Shown in pieces: positions 1 to 5,198 of a stretch of 5,242 bases of DNA. Position numbers and translations under genes: made by a program. Under the pieces are notes generated by a model, which saw only the letters and a list, made by a program, of their open reading frames with translations, made no database searches and was not told the origin of the DNA. The stretch is taken from the NCBI GenBank assembly GCA_021793055.1, contig JAJYTL010000246.1, forward strand, positions 1-5,242, read 5' to 3'. How positions within the stretch are numbered: position 1 is the first letter of the stretch; each line of letters starts with the position of its first letter. Source of the stretch: Pseudomonadota bacterium (GTDB lineage: Bacteria; Pseudomonadota; Alphaproteobacteria; Ferrovibrionales; Ferrovibrionaceae).

Positions 1-267
1 CTGTGGTTGGTGGGCTGCGCGGCGGGCCGCTTCTCGGTCTCCGACCAGCTCGCGAAAATCCGCGCCAAGGTGCTCTATGTTCTTGCCACCACCGACAAGC
101 TGTTTCCGCCGAGCCTGGCGCCGATGGTGATGGCTAAGTTCAAGGCCGCCGGGGTCGATGCCGAGTATGTCGAGATCGAGACCGATCTCGGCCATCTCGC
201 GAGCAATCCCGAGGCTGCCAAATGGGCGCCGCGTCTCAAGGCCTTCATGGCCGCGCTCGGCGCTTGA
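1..267 (+). CDS. Alpha/beta-hydrolase, MetX (homoserine O-acetyltransferase)-like, C-terminal part only
   Basis: The reading frame is open from base 1 and ends at TGA 265-267, giving the last 88 residues of a protein whose start lies outside the window. The visible part fits the C-terminal half of an alpha/beta-hydrolase. A beta strand (AKVLYVLATTD) leads to an Asp at visible residue 32 followed by KLFPP. Further on, a strand with EIETD leads to GH at residue 65, followed by LAS. In MetX-type acyltransferases a DxLFPP-like motif and a late GH supply the Asp and His of the Ser-Asp-His triad. The nucleophile serine region is not in the window. MetX itself transfers acetyl or succinyl groups to homoserine in methionine synthesis, but many relatives are hydrolases of unknown substrate, so I do not assign metX. 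The gene is co-directional with dapE, 25 bp upstream of it, which suggests co-transcription. A first visible TTG at 7-9 is internal, not the start. Confidence 0.75.
   Translation: MWLVGCAAGRFSVSDQLAKIRAKVLYVLATTDKLFPPSLAPMVMAKFKAAGVDAEYVEIETDLGHLASNPEAAKWAPRLKAFMAALGA
171..190. repeat. Inverted repeat inside the MetX-like gene
   Basis: CGAGATCG (171-178) and CGATCTCG (183-190) are perfect reverse complements separated by four bases (agac). A G-U pair (170/191) and a G-C pair (169/192) would extend the stem to ten pairs in RNA. It lies in codons for EIETDL, just before the predicted catalytic His. Favoured codons for Glu-Ile (GAG ATC) and Asp-Leu (GAT CTC) generate such symmetry by themselves, so a function is not implied. 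Confidence 0.6.
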
Positions 268-292
268 GCCGGGCCGGCGGAGTGACAGGCAA

Positions 293-1459
293 ATGGCCGC
301 AACCGGACCTCTCGATCCGCTCGCTCTCGCCGCCGCGCTGATCCGCTGCAAGAGCGTGACGCCGGTGGACGACGGCGCCATCGCCGTGGTGCAGGCGGCG
401 CTCGCGCCGCTCGGCTTCCGCTGCCATCCGCTCACCTTCCCCGCCGAGGGCGCGGCGCCGGTCGAGAATCTCTATGCCCGGCTTGGCGCGAAGGGGCCGA
501 ACTTTTGCTTCTGCGGCCATACCGACGTGGTGCCGGCCGGCGAGAGCGGCGCCTGGAGCGCCGATCCCTTCGATCCCGTGGTCCGCGACGGCCGCCTTTA
601 TGGCCGCGGCGCCGCCGACATGAAAGGCGCGATTGCCTGTTTCATCGCCGCCGTGGCGCGCGTCCAGGCGGCGCGCAAGGGCGCGCTTCCGGGGTCCATC
701 AGCCTGTTGGTCACCGGCGACGAGGAGGGCGTCAATATCAACGGCACGGTCAAGGTGCTGCGCTGGATGGCCGCGCGGGGCGAGACCATCGACGCCTGTC
801 TCGTCGGCGAGCCGACCAACCCGGCGCAGCTCGGCGAGATGATCAAGGTCGGCCGCCGCGGCTCGGTCTACGGTCGGCTCACGGTCTACGGCACCGCCGG
901 CCATATCGCCTACCCCGATCTTGCCGACAATCCGATTCCGCGGCTGCTTCGCATACTGAACGCGATCGATACGCATGTCCTGGACCAGGGCTACGCCAAT
1001 TTCCAGCCGTCCAATCTCGAGATCGTCGATCTCGAGGTCGGCAATACGGCGCGTAACGTGATCCCGCCCAAGGCGAGCGCGGTGTTCGGCATCCGCTTCA
1101 ACCCGAATCACAGCTCGGCCAGCCTTGAGGCCTGGTTGCGCCGGACCTGCGACGCGGTGGGCGGCGATTACACGCTTGAGATGGAGGTGAGCGGCGAGCC
1201 CTTCTACACCGAGCCCGGGCCGCTCAGCGATTTGGTCGCCGCGGCGATCCGCTCGGTCACCGGGCTGACGCCGGAATTCTCCACCTCGGGCGGCACCTCC
1301 GACGCCCGTTTCGTGCGCGCCTATTGCCCGGTGGTCGAATTCGGCCTGATCAGCCAGAGCATGCACAAGGTGAACGAGAACGCGGCGCTCGCCGATCTCG
1401 CCAAGCTGACCGACATTTATTCCGAGATATTGGAACGCTGGTTCGCGGCGCTGCCGTAA
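293..1459 (+). CDS. dapE: Succinyl-diaminopimelate desuccinylase DapE
   Basis: Cytoplasmic di-zinc M20-family hydrolase that removes succinate from N-succinyl-L,L-diaminopimelate in the succinylase route to meso-diaminopimelate and lysine. The protein is 388 residues, close to the usual 375-385. The expected active-site set is visible. H76 and D78 sit in CGHTDVVPAG, bridging D109 in GAADMKGA, general base E144 and ligand E145 in GDEEG, E173 in VGEPT, and H358 in SQSMHKVNE. Their spacing closely follows the Haemophilus enzyme (H67, D100, E134/E135, E163, H349). The dimerisation (lid) domain lies at about 185-300 and includes GTAGHIAYP with H204, the substrate-contacting His region. The ATG at 293 is chosen because it gives the normal N-terminus (LDPLALAAALIRCKSVTP) and has GGAG at 279-282, ten bases upstream. 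The frame stays open to 158, but that part overlaps the preceding gene. The 3' end overlaps truA on the other strand by 43 bases. Confidence 0.96.
   Translation: MAATGPLDPLALAAALIRCKSVTPVDDGAIAVVQAALAPLGFRCHPLTFPAEGAAPVENLYARLGAKGPNFCFCGHTDVVPAGESGAWSADPFDPVVRDGRLYGRGAADMKGAIACFIAAVARVQAARKGALPGSISLLVTGDEEGVNINGTVKVLRWMAARGETIDACLVGEPTNPAQLGEMIKVGRRGSVYGRLTVYGTAGHIAYPDLADNPIPRLLRILNAIDTHVLDQGYANFQPSNLEIVDLEVGNTARNVIPPKASAVFGIRFNPNHSSASLEAWLRRTCDAVGGDYTLEMEVSGEPFYTEPGPLSDLVAAAIRSVTGLTPEFSTSGGTSDARFVRAYCPVVEFGLISQSMHKVNENAALADLAKLTDIYSEILERWFAALP
1016..1036. repeat. Near-perfect 21-bp palindrome inside dapE
   Basis: CTCGAGATCG (1016-1025) and CGATCTCGAG (1027-1036) are exact reverse complements around a single central T (1026). 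It encodes part of NLEIVDLEV in DapE. The inner arms CGAGATCG/CGATCTCG are the same as those at 171-190. With a one-base spacer it would act as a DNA palindrome rather than an RNA hairpin. Codon preference (CTC GAG ATC ... GAT CTC GAG) is a sufficient explanation. Confidence 0.6.
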
Positions 1460-2190
1460 TCGACGCGGACGAGATAGAGGCCGGCCGCCGGTGCGGTCGG
1501 GCCGCCGGCGCTGCGGTCCTGGGCCGCGAGCGCCTGCGCCAGATCGGCCTTGCGCCACTTGCCCTCGCCGACCAGCTTGAGCGAGCCCACCATGGCGCGC
1601 ACTTGGTTGTGCAGGAACGAGCGGGCCGAGGCCTCGACGCGGATTTCGTCGCCCTCGCGCCGCACCGCGAGCCGGTCCAGGGTCTTTACGGGCGAGCGCG
1701 CCTGGCAGGCGCTGGCGCGAAAGGTGGTGAAGTCGTGGCGGCCGTGCAGCACCGCCGCCGCCGCCGCCATGGCCTCGGCGTCGAGATCGCCGGGCAGCCA
1801 CCAGACGCGGTCGCGATCGAGCGTCGGCGGCGCCCGCCGATTCAGGATGCGATAAAGATAGTGCCGCGCGGTGGCGGAAAAGCGGGCGTGGAAATCCGCC
1901 ACCGCCGGTTCCGCCCGCAGCACCACAATCGGTTGCGGCCGAAGGTGGAAATTGATAGCCGCCATGACTCGGTCCGGCGCGACATCGCGCGCGAGGTCGA
2001 AATGGGCGACCTGGCCGAGCGCATGCACGCCGGCATCGGTGCGCCCGGCGCCGACCACGGCGACGTGCTCGGCAGCGAAGCGGAACACCGCTTCCTCCAG
2101 GCATTCCTGCACGCTCAAGCTGCCGTCCTGGCGTTGCCAGCCGGCGAGCCCGGTGCCGTCGTATTCGATCGTGAGCTTGAAGCGCGGCAT
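1417..2190 (-). CDS. truA: tRNA pseudouridine(38-40) synthase TruA
   Basis: Cytoplasmic enzyme that isomerises uridines 38, 39 and 40 in the anticodon arm of many tRNAs to pseudouridine. The protein is 257 residues, a typical length. It begins MPRFKLTIEYDGTGLAGWQRQ, the TruA signature. The catalytic Asp is D52 in GAGRTDAGVHALGQ (47-60). The stacking tyrosine is Y111 in ARHYLYRIL (108-115). The C-terminal motif FLHNQVRAMVG lies at 192-202 and the usual ending GLYLVRVDY at 237-245. The ATG at 2190-2188 overlaps the fmt TGA by one base (TGATG), and no Shine-Dalgarno is seen ahead of it. Translation probably depends on ribosomes finishing fmt. The last twelve residues, GSAANQRSNISE, lie beyond the conserved end, wholly antisense to the end of dapE. 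A run of five CCG units (1752-1766) encodes alanines near residues 142-146. Confidence 0.96.
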   Translation of the reverse strand: MPRFKLTIEYDGTGLAGWQRQDGSLSVQECLEEAVFRFAAEHVAVVGAGRTDAGVHALGQVAHFDLARDVAPDRVMAAINFHLRPQPIVVLRAEPAVADFHARFSATARHYLYRILNRRAPPTLDRDRVWWLPGDLDAEAMAAAAAVLHGRHDFTTFRASACQARSPVKTLDRLAVRREGDEIRVEASARSFLHNQVRAMVGSLKLVGEGKWRKADLAQALAAQDRSAGGPTAPAAGLYLVRVDYGSAANQRSNISE

Positions 2191-3128
2191 CAGCCGAGCA
2201 CGGTGCCGCGCGGCAGGGAAAAGCCGCGCAGGAAGTCGGCGGCGGCAAGCGGTGCCTTGCCTGGCCGCTGCAAGACGAGCAGCCGAATCCGGCCGCCGCC
2301 GCAGGCGATGGTGAGCCGGTCGTCGAGCACGGTGCCGGGCGCCGCCCCGTCCTGACCGGAGCCGGGCGCGGCAAGGGCGAGCGCCTGCGCCACCTTGATG
2401 CGGATGCCGCCGTGCTCGAACCAAGCGCCGGGCGACGGCGTGAAGGCGCGGATCCGGCGCGCGATGGCCGCCGGGTCCTGGCGCCAGTCGATGCGGCCCT
2501 GGTCCTTGTCGATCTTCGCCGCGTAGGTGACGCCTTGGTCCGGCTGCGGCACCGCCTCGGCCGTGCCGGCCTCGACCTTGGCCAGGGTCTCGACCAGCAG
2601 CGCGGCGCCGAGCGGGGCGAGCGCGTCGTGCAGCGCCCCGGCATCGGTCTCGGGGCCGATCGCGACGGCGCGCATCGCCAGCACCGGCCCAGTGTCGAGC
2701 CCGGCTTCCATCCGCATGATCGAGACGCCGCTCTCGGCGTCGCCGGCGAGGATCGCATGCGCGATCGGCGCCGCGCCGCGCCAGCGCGGCAGCAGCGAGG
2801 CATGGACGTTGAAACAGCCGAGCCGCGTGCCGGCGAGCACGGCCGGCGGCAGGATCAAACCATAGGCCGCGACCACGGCGGCATCGGCCTGAAGCGCCGC
2901 GAAGGCTTGCGCGGCCGCCGGGTCTTTCAGGCTGCTCGGCGTGCGCACCGGGATGCCGCGCGCCGCCGCGAAGGCGCCGACCGGCGACGGCGTCAGGCGA
3001 TGGCCGCGGCCGGCCGGGCGCGGCGGCTGGGTATAGACGCACAGCACGCGATGGCCGGCGTCGAGCAGCGCTTCGAGGGCGGGCACCGCGAAATCCGGCG
3101 TGCCCATGAACACGAGGTCGAGCGCCAT
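2190..3128 (-). CDS. fmt: Methionyl-tRNA formyltransferase Fmt
   Basis: Transfers the formyl group of 10-formyltetrahydrofolate to the amino group of methionyl-initiator tRNA, so that bacterial initiation can use fMet. The protein is 312 residues, the usual size. The N-terminal Rossmann-type catalytic domain (about 1-205) starts with VFMGTPDFAVPALEAL and carries the tRNA-binding loop RPAGRGHRLTPSPV (37-50). The active-site residues are N108 and H110 in FNVHASLLPRWRGAAPI and D145 in GLDTGPVL. The C-terminal OB-like domain (about 206-312) begins at AKIDKDQGRIDW. The ATG at 3128 gives the standard start MALDLVFMGTPDFAV. No good Shine-Dalgarno precedes it, although the frame is open upstream to 3338, across the end of def. 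It lies 38 bp downstream of def, its functional partner, and runs directly into truA. Confidence 0.97.
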   Translation of the reverse strand: MALDLVFMGTPDFAVPALEALLDAGHRVLCVYTQPPRPAGRGHRLTPSPVGAFAAARGIPVRTPSSLKDPAAAQAFAALQADAAVVAAYGLILPPAVLAGTRLGCFNVHASLLPRWRGAAPIAHAILAGDAESGVSIMRMEAGLDTGPVLAMRAVAIGPETDAGALHDALAPLGAALLVETLAKVEAGTAEAVPQPDQGVTYAAKIDKDQGRIDWRQDPAAIARRIRAFTPSPGAWFEHGGIRIKVAQALALAAPGSGQDGAAPGTVLDDRLTIACGGGRIRLLVLQRPGKAPLAAADFLRGFSLPRGTVLG

Positions 3129-3143
3129 CAGGTCACGCGGCGG

Positions 3144-3161
3144 GTTCCGAAGGCGCGGAAC
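3144..3161 (-). other. Small hairpin in the def-fmt gap
   Basis: GTTCCG (3144-3149) and CGGAAC (3156-3161) are perfect six-base complements with a six-base loop. It sits between the def stop (3167-3169) and the fmt start (3128), leaving about 15 bases before the fmt ATG. There is no T tract on either strand, so it is not a standard terminator. It could mark RNA processing or modulate fmt translation, or be chance in GC-rich DNA. Confidence 0.4.
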
Positions 3162-3166
3162 ATGGC

Positions 3167-3685
3167 TCAGCTCGCCACGGGCTGGAGCTTTTTCTGCTTC
3201 GACAGACGCCGCAGGATCATGTTGCGCTTGAGCGCCGAAATGCGGTCGACGAACAGCACGCCCTTGAGATGATCCATTTCGTGCTGGATACAGATTGCCA
3301 GCATGCCCTCGGCCTTCAGGGTCTGCGGCTTGCCCCAATAGTCGAGGTAGGCGACCTCGATCGTCTCGTGGCGCTTCACCTCGGCATATTGGCTCGGCAG
3401 CGACAGGCAGCCCTCCTCCTGGCTCACCGTGGCCTCCGAGGCGTCGACGATCTTCGGGTTCACGAGATAGAGCGGCTCGGGATCCTTCGGCGCCGAAAGG
3501 TCGATCACGATCACCTGCTTCGGCACGCCGATCTGGATCGCCGCGAGGCCGATGCCGGCCGCGGCATACATGGTCTCGCGCATGTCGTTCATCAGCCGGC
3601 GCAAGCCCTCGTCGACCGTGCCGACGGCCTCGGACTTCGCCTTGAGCCGGGGGTCCGGCGCGACGATGATGGAACGAATGGCCAT
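3167..3685 (-). CDS. def: Peptide deformylase Def
   Basis: Fe(II)/Zn metallohydrolase that removes the formyl group from the N-terminal fMet of nascent proteins at the ribosome, the step opposite to Fmt and required before methionine aminopeptidase acts. The protein is 172 residues, typical of type I bacterial enzymes. All three motifs are intact. Motif 1 is GIGLAAIQ (44-51, Q51), motif 2 is EEGCLSLP (90-97, metal ligand C93), and motif 3 is QHEMDHLKG (134-142, H135 and H139 as ligands, E136 catalytic). The start at ATG 3685 gives MAIRSIIVAPDPRLK, the normal N-terminus. No Shine-Dalgarno is evident just upstream; the leader instead contains CCTCCT on the coding strand. It is the first gene of the def-fmt-truA unit and is divergent from rmuC. 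Confidence 0.97.
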   Translation of the reverse strand: MAIRSIIVAPDPRLKAKSEAVGTVDEGLRRLMNDMRETMYAAAGIGLAAIQIGVPKQVIVIDLSAPKDPEPLYLVNPKIVDASEATVSQEEGCLSLPSQYAEVKRHETIEVAYLDYWGKPQTLKAEGMLAICIQHEMDHLKGVLFVDRISALKRNMILRRLSKQKKLQPVAS

Positions 3686-3697
3686 GAACTTCGCTCT

Positions 3698-3703
3698 AGG
3701 AGG
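3698..3703 (-). promoter_or_regulatory. Anti-Shine-Dalgarno-like CCTCCT in the def leader
   Basis: On the def strand the leader reads CCTCCT at 3703-3698, twelve bases before the ATG. This matches the 16S rRNA anti-Shine-Dalgarno rather than a ribosome binding site. An AGGGG a little upstream in the same leader (3717-3713) could pair with it, one pair being G-U. On the plus strand the same bases read AGGAGG, but no start codon follows at a usable distance. Confidence 0.3.
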
Positions 3704-3719
3704 ACGAACTTACCCCTGG

Positions 3720-3748
3720 TAGGTATTGCAGCGGCCGGCCGTCGTCAA
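3720..3748 (-). promoter_or_regulatory. Probable sigma-70-type promoter of def-fmt-truA
   Basis: On the minus strand, CTTGACG includes a -35 TTGACG at 3748-3743. A 17-base spacer follows, then TACCTA at 3725-3720 as a poor -10. CTTGAC with 17-bp spacing suits alphaproteobacterial housekeeping promoters, but the -10 matches consensus at few positions. Transcription would start near 3713, giving a leader of about 28 bases. The spacer contains the ten-base palindrome CGGCCGGCCG (3732-3741). No comparably good promoter was seen for rmuC on the plus strand in this gap. Confidence 0.35.
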
Positions 3749-3817
3749 GCGCGCGGGCCGCGGCGCCGGCGGCGGCCAAGGCCCCGGCGCGACGGCCGGA
3801 TCGCCGCAGCGCCGAAG

Positions 3818-3823
3818 CGGGAG
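3818..3823 (+). promoter_or_regulatory. rmuC: Ribosome binding site of rmuC
   Basis: CGGGAG at 3818-3823 with an eight-base spacer precedes ATG 3832, a reasonable purine-rich site that supports this start. It partly overlaps GAGTC (3821-3825), a match to the GANTC target of the alphaproteobacterial CcrM methylase. Confidence 0.5.
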
Positions 3824-3831
3824 TCTCGCGA

Positions 3832-5016
3832 ATGCCCTTGTCCCTAATCCTTGTCGCGCTGGCGGTTGTCGCGGGCCTCGGGCTTGGCGCGCTGCTGTTC
3901 CGGCGGCCGAAAGACGATGGCGCGGCGGCCGAATTCCGCGCCTTCGCCGAGAATGTCGCGGCCCTGGCGGCGACCCAGAACCAGCTCTCCGGCCGGCTCG
4001 CGGCGCTCGGCGAGGGCGCCGCCACGGCCCAGGCCGAGCTCGCCCGCACCCTGGCCGAGCGCCTCGACGCGGTGACCAAGGGGGTCGGCGAGAGTCTGGA
4101 AAAGACCAGCGAGAAGACCGGCAAGGCCTTGGGCGACCTCGAAACCCGCCTCACCCGCATCGACGAGGCGCAAAAGCGCCTGGGCGAGCTTTCGGGCCAG
4201 GTTGTGCGGCTGCAGGACATTCTCGACAACAAGCAGCGTCGTGGCGCCTTCGGCGAGCAGATTCTCGATCAGCTGGTGGCCGATGCCCTGCCCAAGGGGA
4301 TTTACGAGTTCCAGGTCGGGCTTTCGCCGGGAACCCGGGTCGATTGCCTGATTCGTCTGCCGCATCCGCCGGGGCCGGTGGCGATCGACGCCAAGTTCCC
4401 GCTCGAGAGCTATCGCGCCTTCGTCGCCGCCGCCGAGGATGCGGGGCGCGTCGCCGCCGGCCGCAAGCTTTCGAGCGACATGCAGAAACACGTTTCCGAC
4501 ATCGCCGAGAAATACATCGTCCCCGGCGAGACGGCGGATATCGCGCTGTTGTTCCTGCCCTCGGAGGCGATCTACGCCGATTTGCACCGCGAGTTCGCCA
4601 ATGTGATCGAGAACGCGCGCCGCCGTCGGGTCTATATCGTTTCGCCCAACACCTTGATGGCGATGCTGACCGCGATCGGCGCCATCCTGAAAGACGCCCG
4701 GGTGCGCGAGCAGGCCGGCATCATCCAGACCGAGGTCGGGCGGCTCAAGGACGACGTGGCGCGGCTGCTGGACCGGGTGGAAAACCTGAAAAAGCACTTC
4801 GGCCAGGCGGAAAAGGACTTGAAGGAGGTCGAGATCTCGGCGGGCAAGATCGGCCGCAAGGCGGATCACATCGGCGCGCTTCCGTTGCAGGATGAAACAA
4901 CCAGCGAATCCAAGAGCTTGGGCGGGCGGCCGGAAGCCACGCCGGAGTTCGGCCGGGGCGACCCCGCGGCCATGTTGCCGCTCTCCGCGCCGTCCGGCGA
5001 CGAGCCGCGGGGCTAG
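3832..5016 (+). CDS. rmuC: RmuC-family DNA recombination-limiting protein
   Basis: RmuC of E. coli limits inversions between short inverted repeats. The family is predicted to be nuclease-like (PD-(D/E)XK fold), but its biochemical activity is poorly defined. The protein is 394 residues, shorter than E. coli RmuC (about 475). Residues 4-23 are a hydrophobic segment followed by RRPK, fitting an N-terminal membrane anchor with the rest in the cytoplasm. Residues about 34-135 are Ala/Glu/Leu-rich and likely coiled coil. The conserved core starts at RRGAFGEQ (137-143, E142). It continues with YEFQ, RVDCLIRLP (D171), and AIDAKFPLESY with D186 and K188 as candidate catalytic D-x-K residues. DIALLFLPSEAIYA (236-249), IVSPNTLMAML and a second helical region (to about 345) follow. 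The tail after about 350 is Gly/Pro/Ser/Glu-rich and probably disordered. It is divergent from def. Confidence 0.93.
   Translation: MPLSLILVALAVVAGLGLGALLFRRPKDDGAAAEFRAFAENVAALAATQNQLSGRLAALGEGAATAQAELARTLAERLDAVTKGVGESLEKTSEKTGKALGDLETRLTRIDEAQKRLGELSGQVVRLQDILDNKQRRGAFGEQILDQLVADALPKGIYEFQVGLSPGTRVDCLIRLPHPPGPVAIDAKFPLESYRAFVAAAEDAGRVAAGRKLSSDMQKHVSDIAEKYIVPGETADIALLFLPSEAIYADLHREFANVIENARRRRVYIVSPNTLMAMLTAIGAILKDARVREQAGIIQTEVGRLKDDVARLLDRVENLKKHFGQAEKDLKEVEISAGKIGRKADHIGALPLQDETTSESKSLGGRPEATPEFGRGDPAAMLPLSAPSGDEPRG
4830..4839. repeat. Ten-base palindrome CGAGATCTCG inside rmuC
   Basis: CGAGATCTCG is self-complementary and shares CGAGATC with the inverted repeats at 171-190 and 1016-1036. 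It encodes part of VEIS in RmuC. All three contain the codons GAG ATC for Glu-Ile, so shared codon usage is the simplest cause. Confidence 0.5.
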
Positions 5017-5198
5017 CGCCTGATCCCCTCGCAGGGAAGCGATGCGCGCGGCCGCGCGGGCTCCATTCCATTGGCAACAGGCAAGTTGAACGGCTTGGGT
5101 TGACGACGTTCGATCCGGGCCGAGCCGGTCTCGCGCTCGCGCGGGACGCCATCCGATCTCCGCTAGGCGCGGCGCATCTTTTTGCCTATGCTGCGCCC
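5017..5198. other. Intergenic region downstream of rmuC
   Basis: This 182-bp stretch holds no convincing complete gene. A 14-base perfect palindrome, CGCGCGGCCGCGCG (5045-5058), follows rmuC closely, but it has no loop and no T tract, so it is a poor terminator. A short CCCT/AGGG stem (5026-5036) is equally weak. The reading frame of the next candidate start is open through the whole stretch, with a possible in-frame TTG at 5100. Part of this interval could therefore be coding. Confidence 0.5.

Noticed and set aside
1752..1768. (CCG)5 tract as a phase-variable repeat
   Set aside because: It is a three-base unit in an alanine run of TruA, so slippage would keep the frame. It is typical of GC-rich coding DNA.
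1324..2355. Plus-strand frame antisense to truA
   Set aside because: The sense strand of this region encodes intact TruA with D52 and all motifs. The plus-strand frame has no recognisable domain.
245..2803. 852-codon open frame on the minus strand spanning dapE and parts of truA and fmt
   Set aside because: It is antisense to dapE and out of frame with truA and fmt. Its translation is Arg/Ala/Gly-rich with no recognisable domain. Long antisense frames are expected when third positions are almost always G or C.
3698..3703. AGGAGG on the plus strand as a ribosome binding site for an unlisted small gene
   Set aside because: No ATG, GTG or TTG lies 4-12 bases downstream. The first TTG in the region is at 3726, over 20 bases away.
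3844..4869. 341-codon open frame antisense to rmuC
   Set aside because: It covers only the rmuC coding span, shows no family motif, and mirrors the real gene's codon periodicity. It is a shadow of rmuC.
3726..4895. Plus-strand frame starting TTG 3726 in a different frame from rmuC
   Set aside because: The translation is Arg/Gly/Ala-rich without motifs, while the overlapping rmuC frame has clear family motifs and a better ribosome binding site.
5045..5058. GC-only palindrome after rmuC as an intrinsic terminator
   Set aside because: It is a perfect palindrome without a loop and no run of T follows, so it does not fit a Rho-independent terminator.
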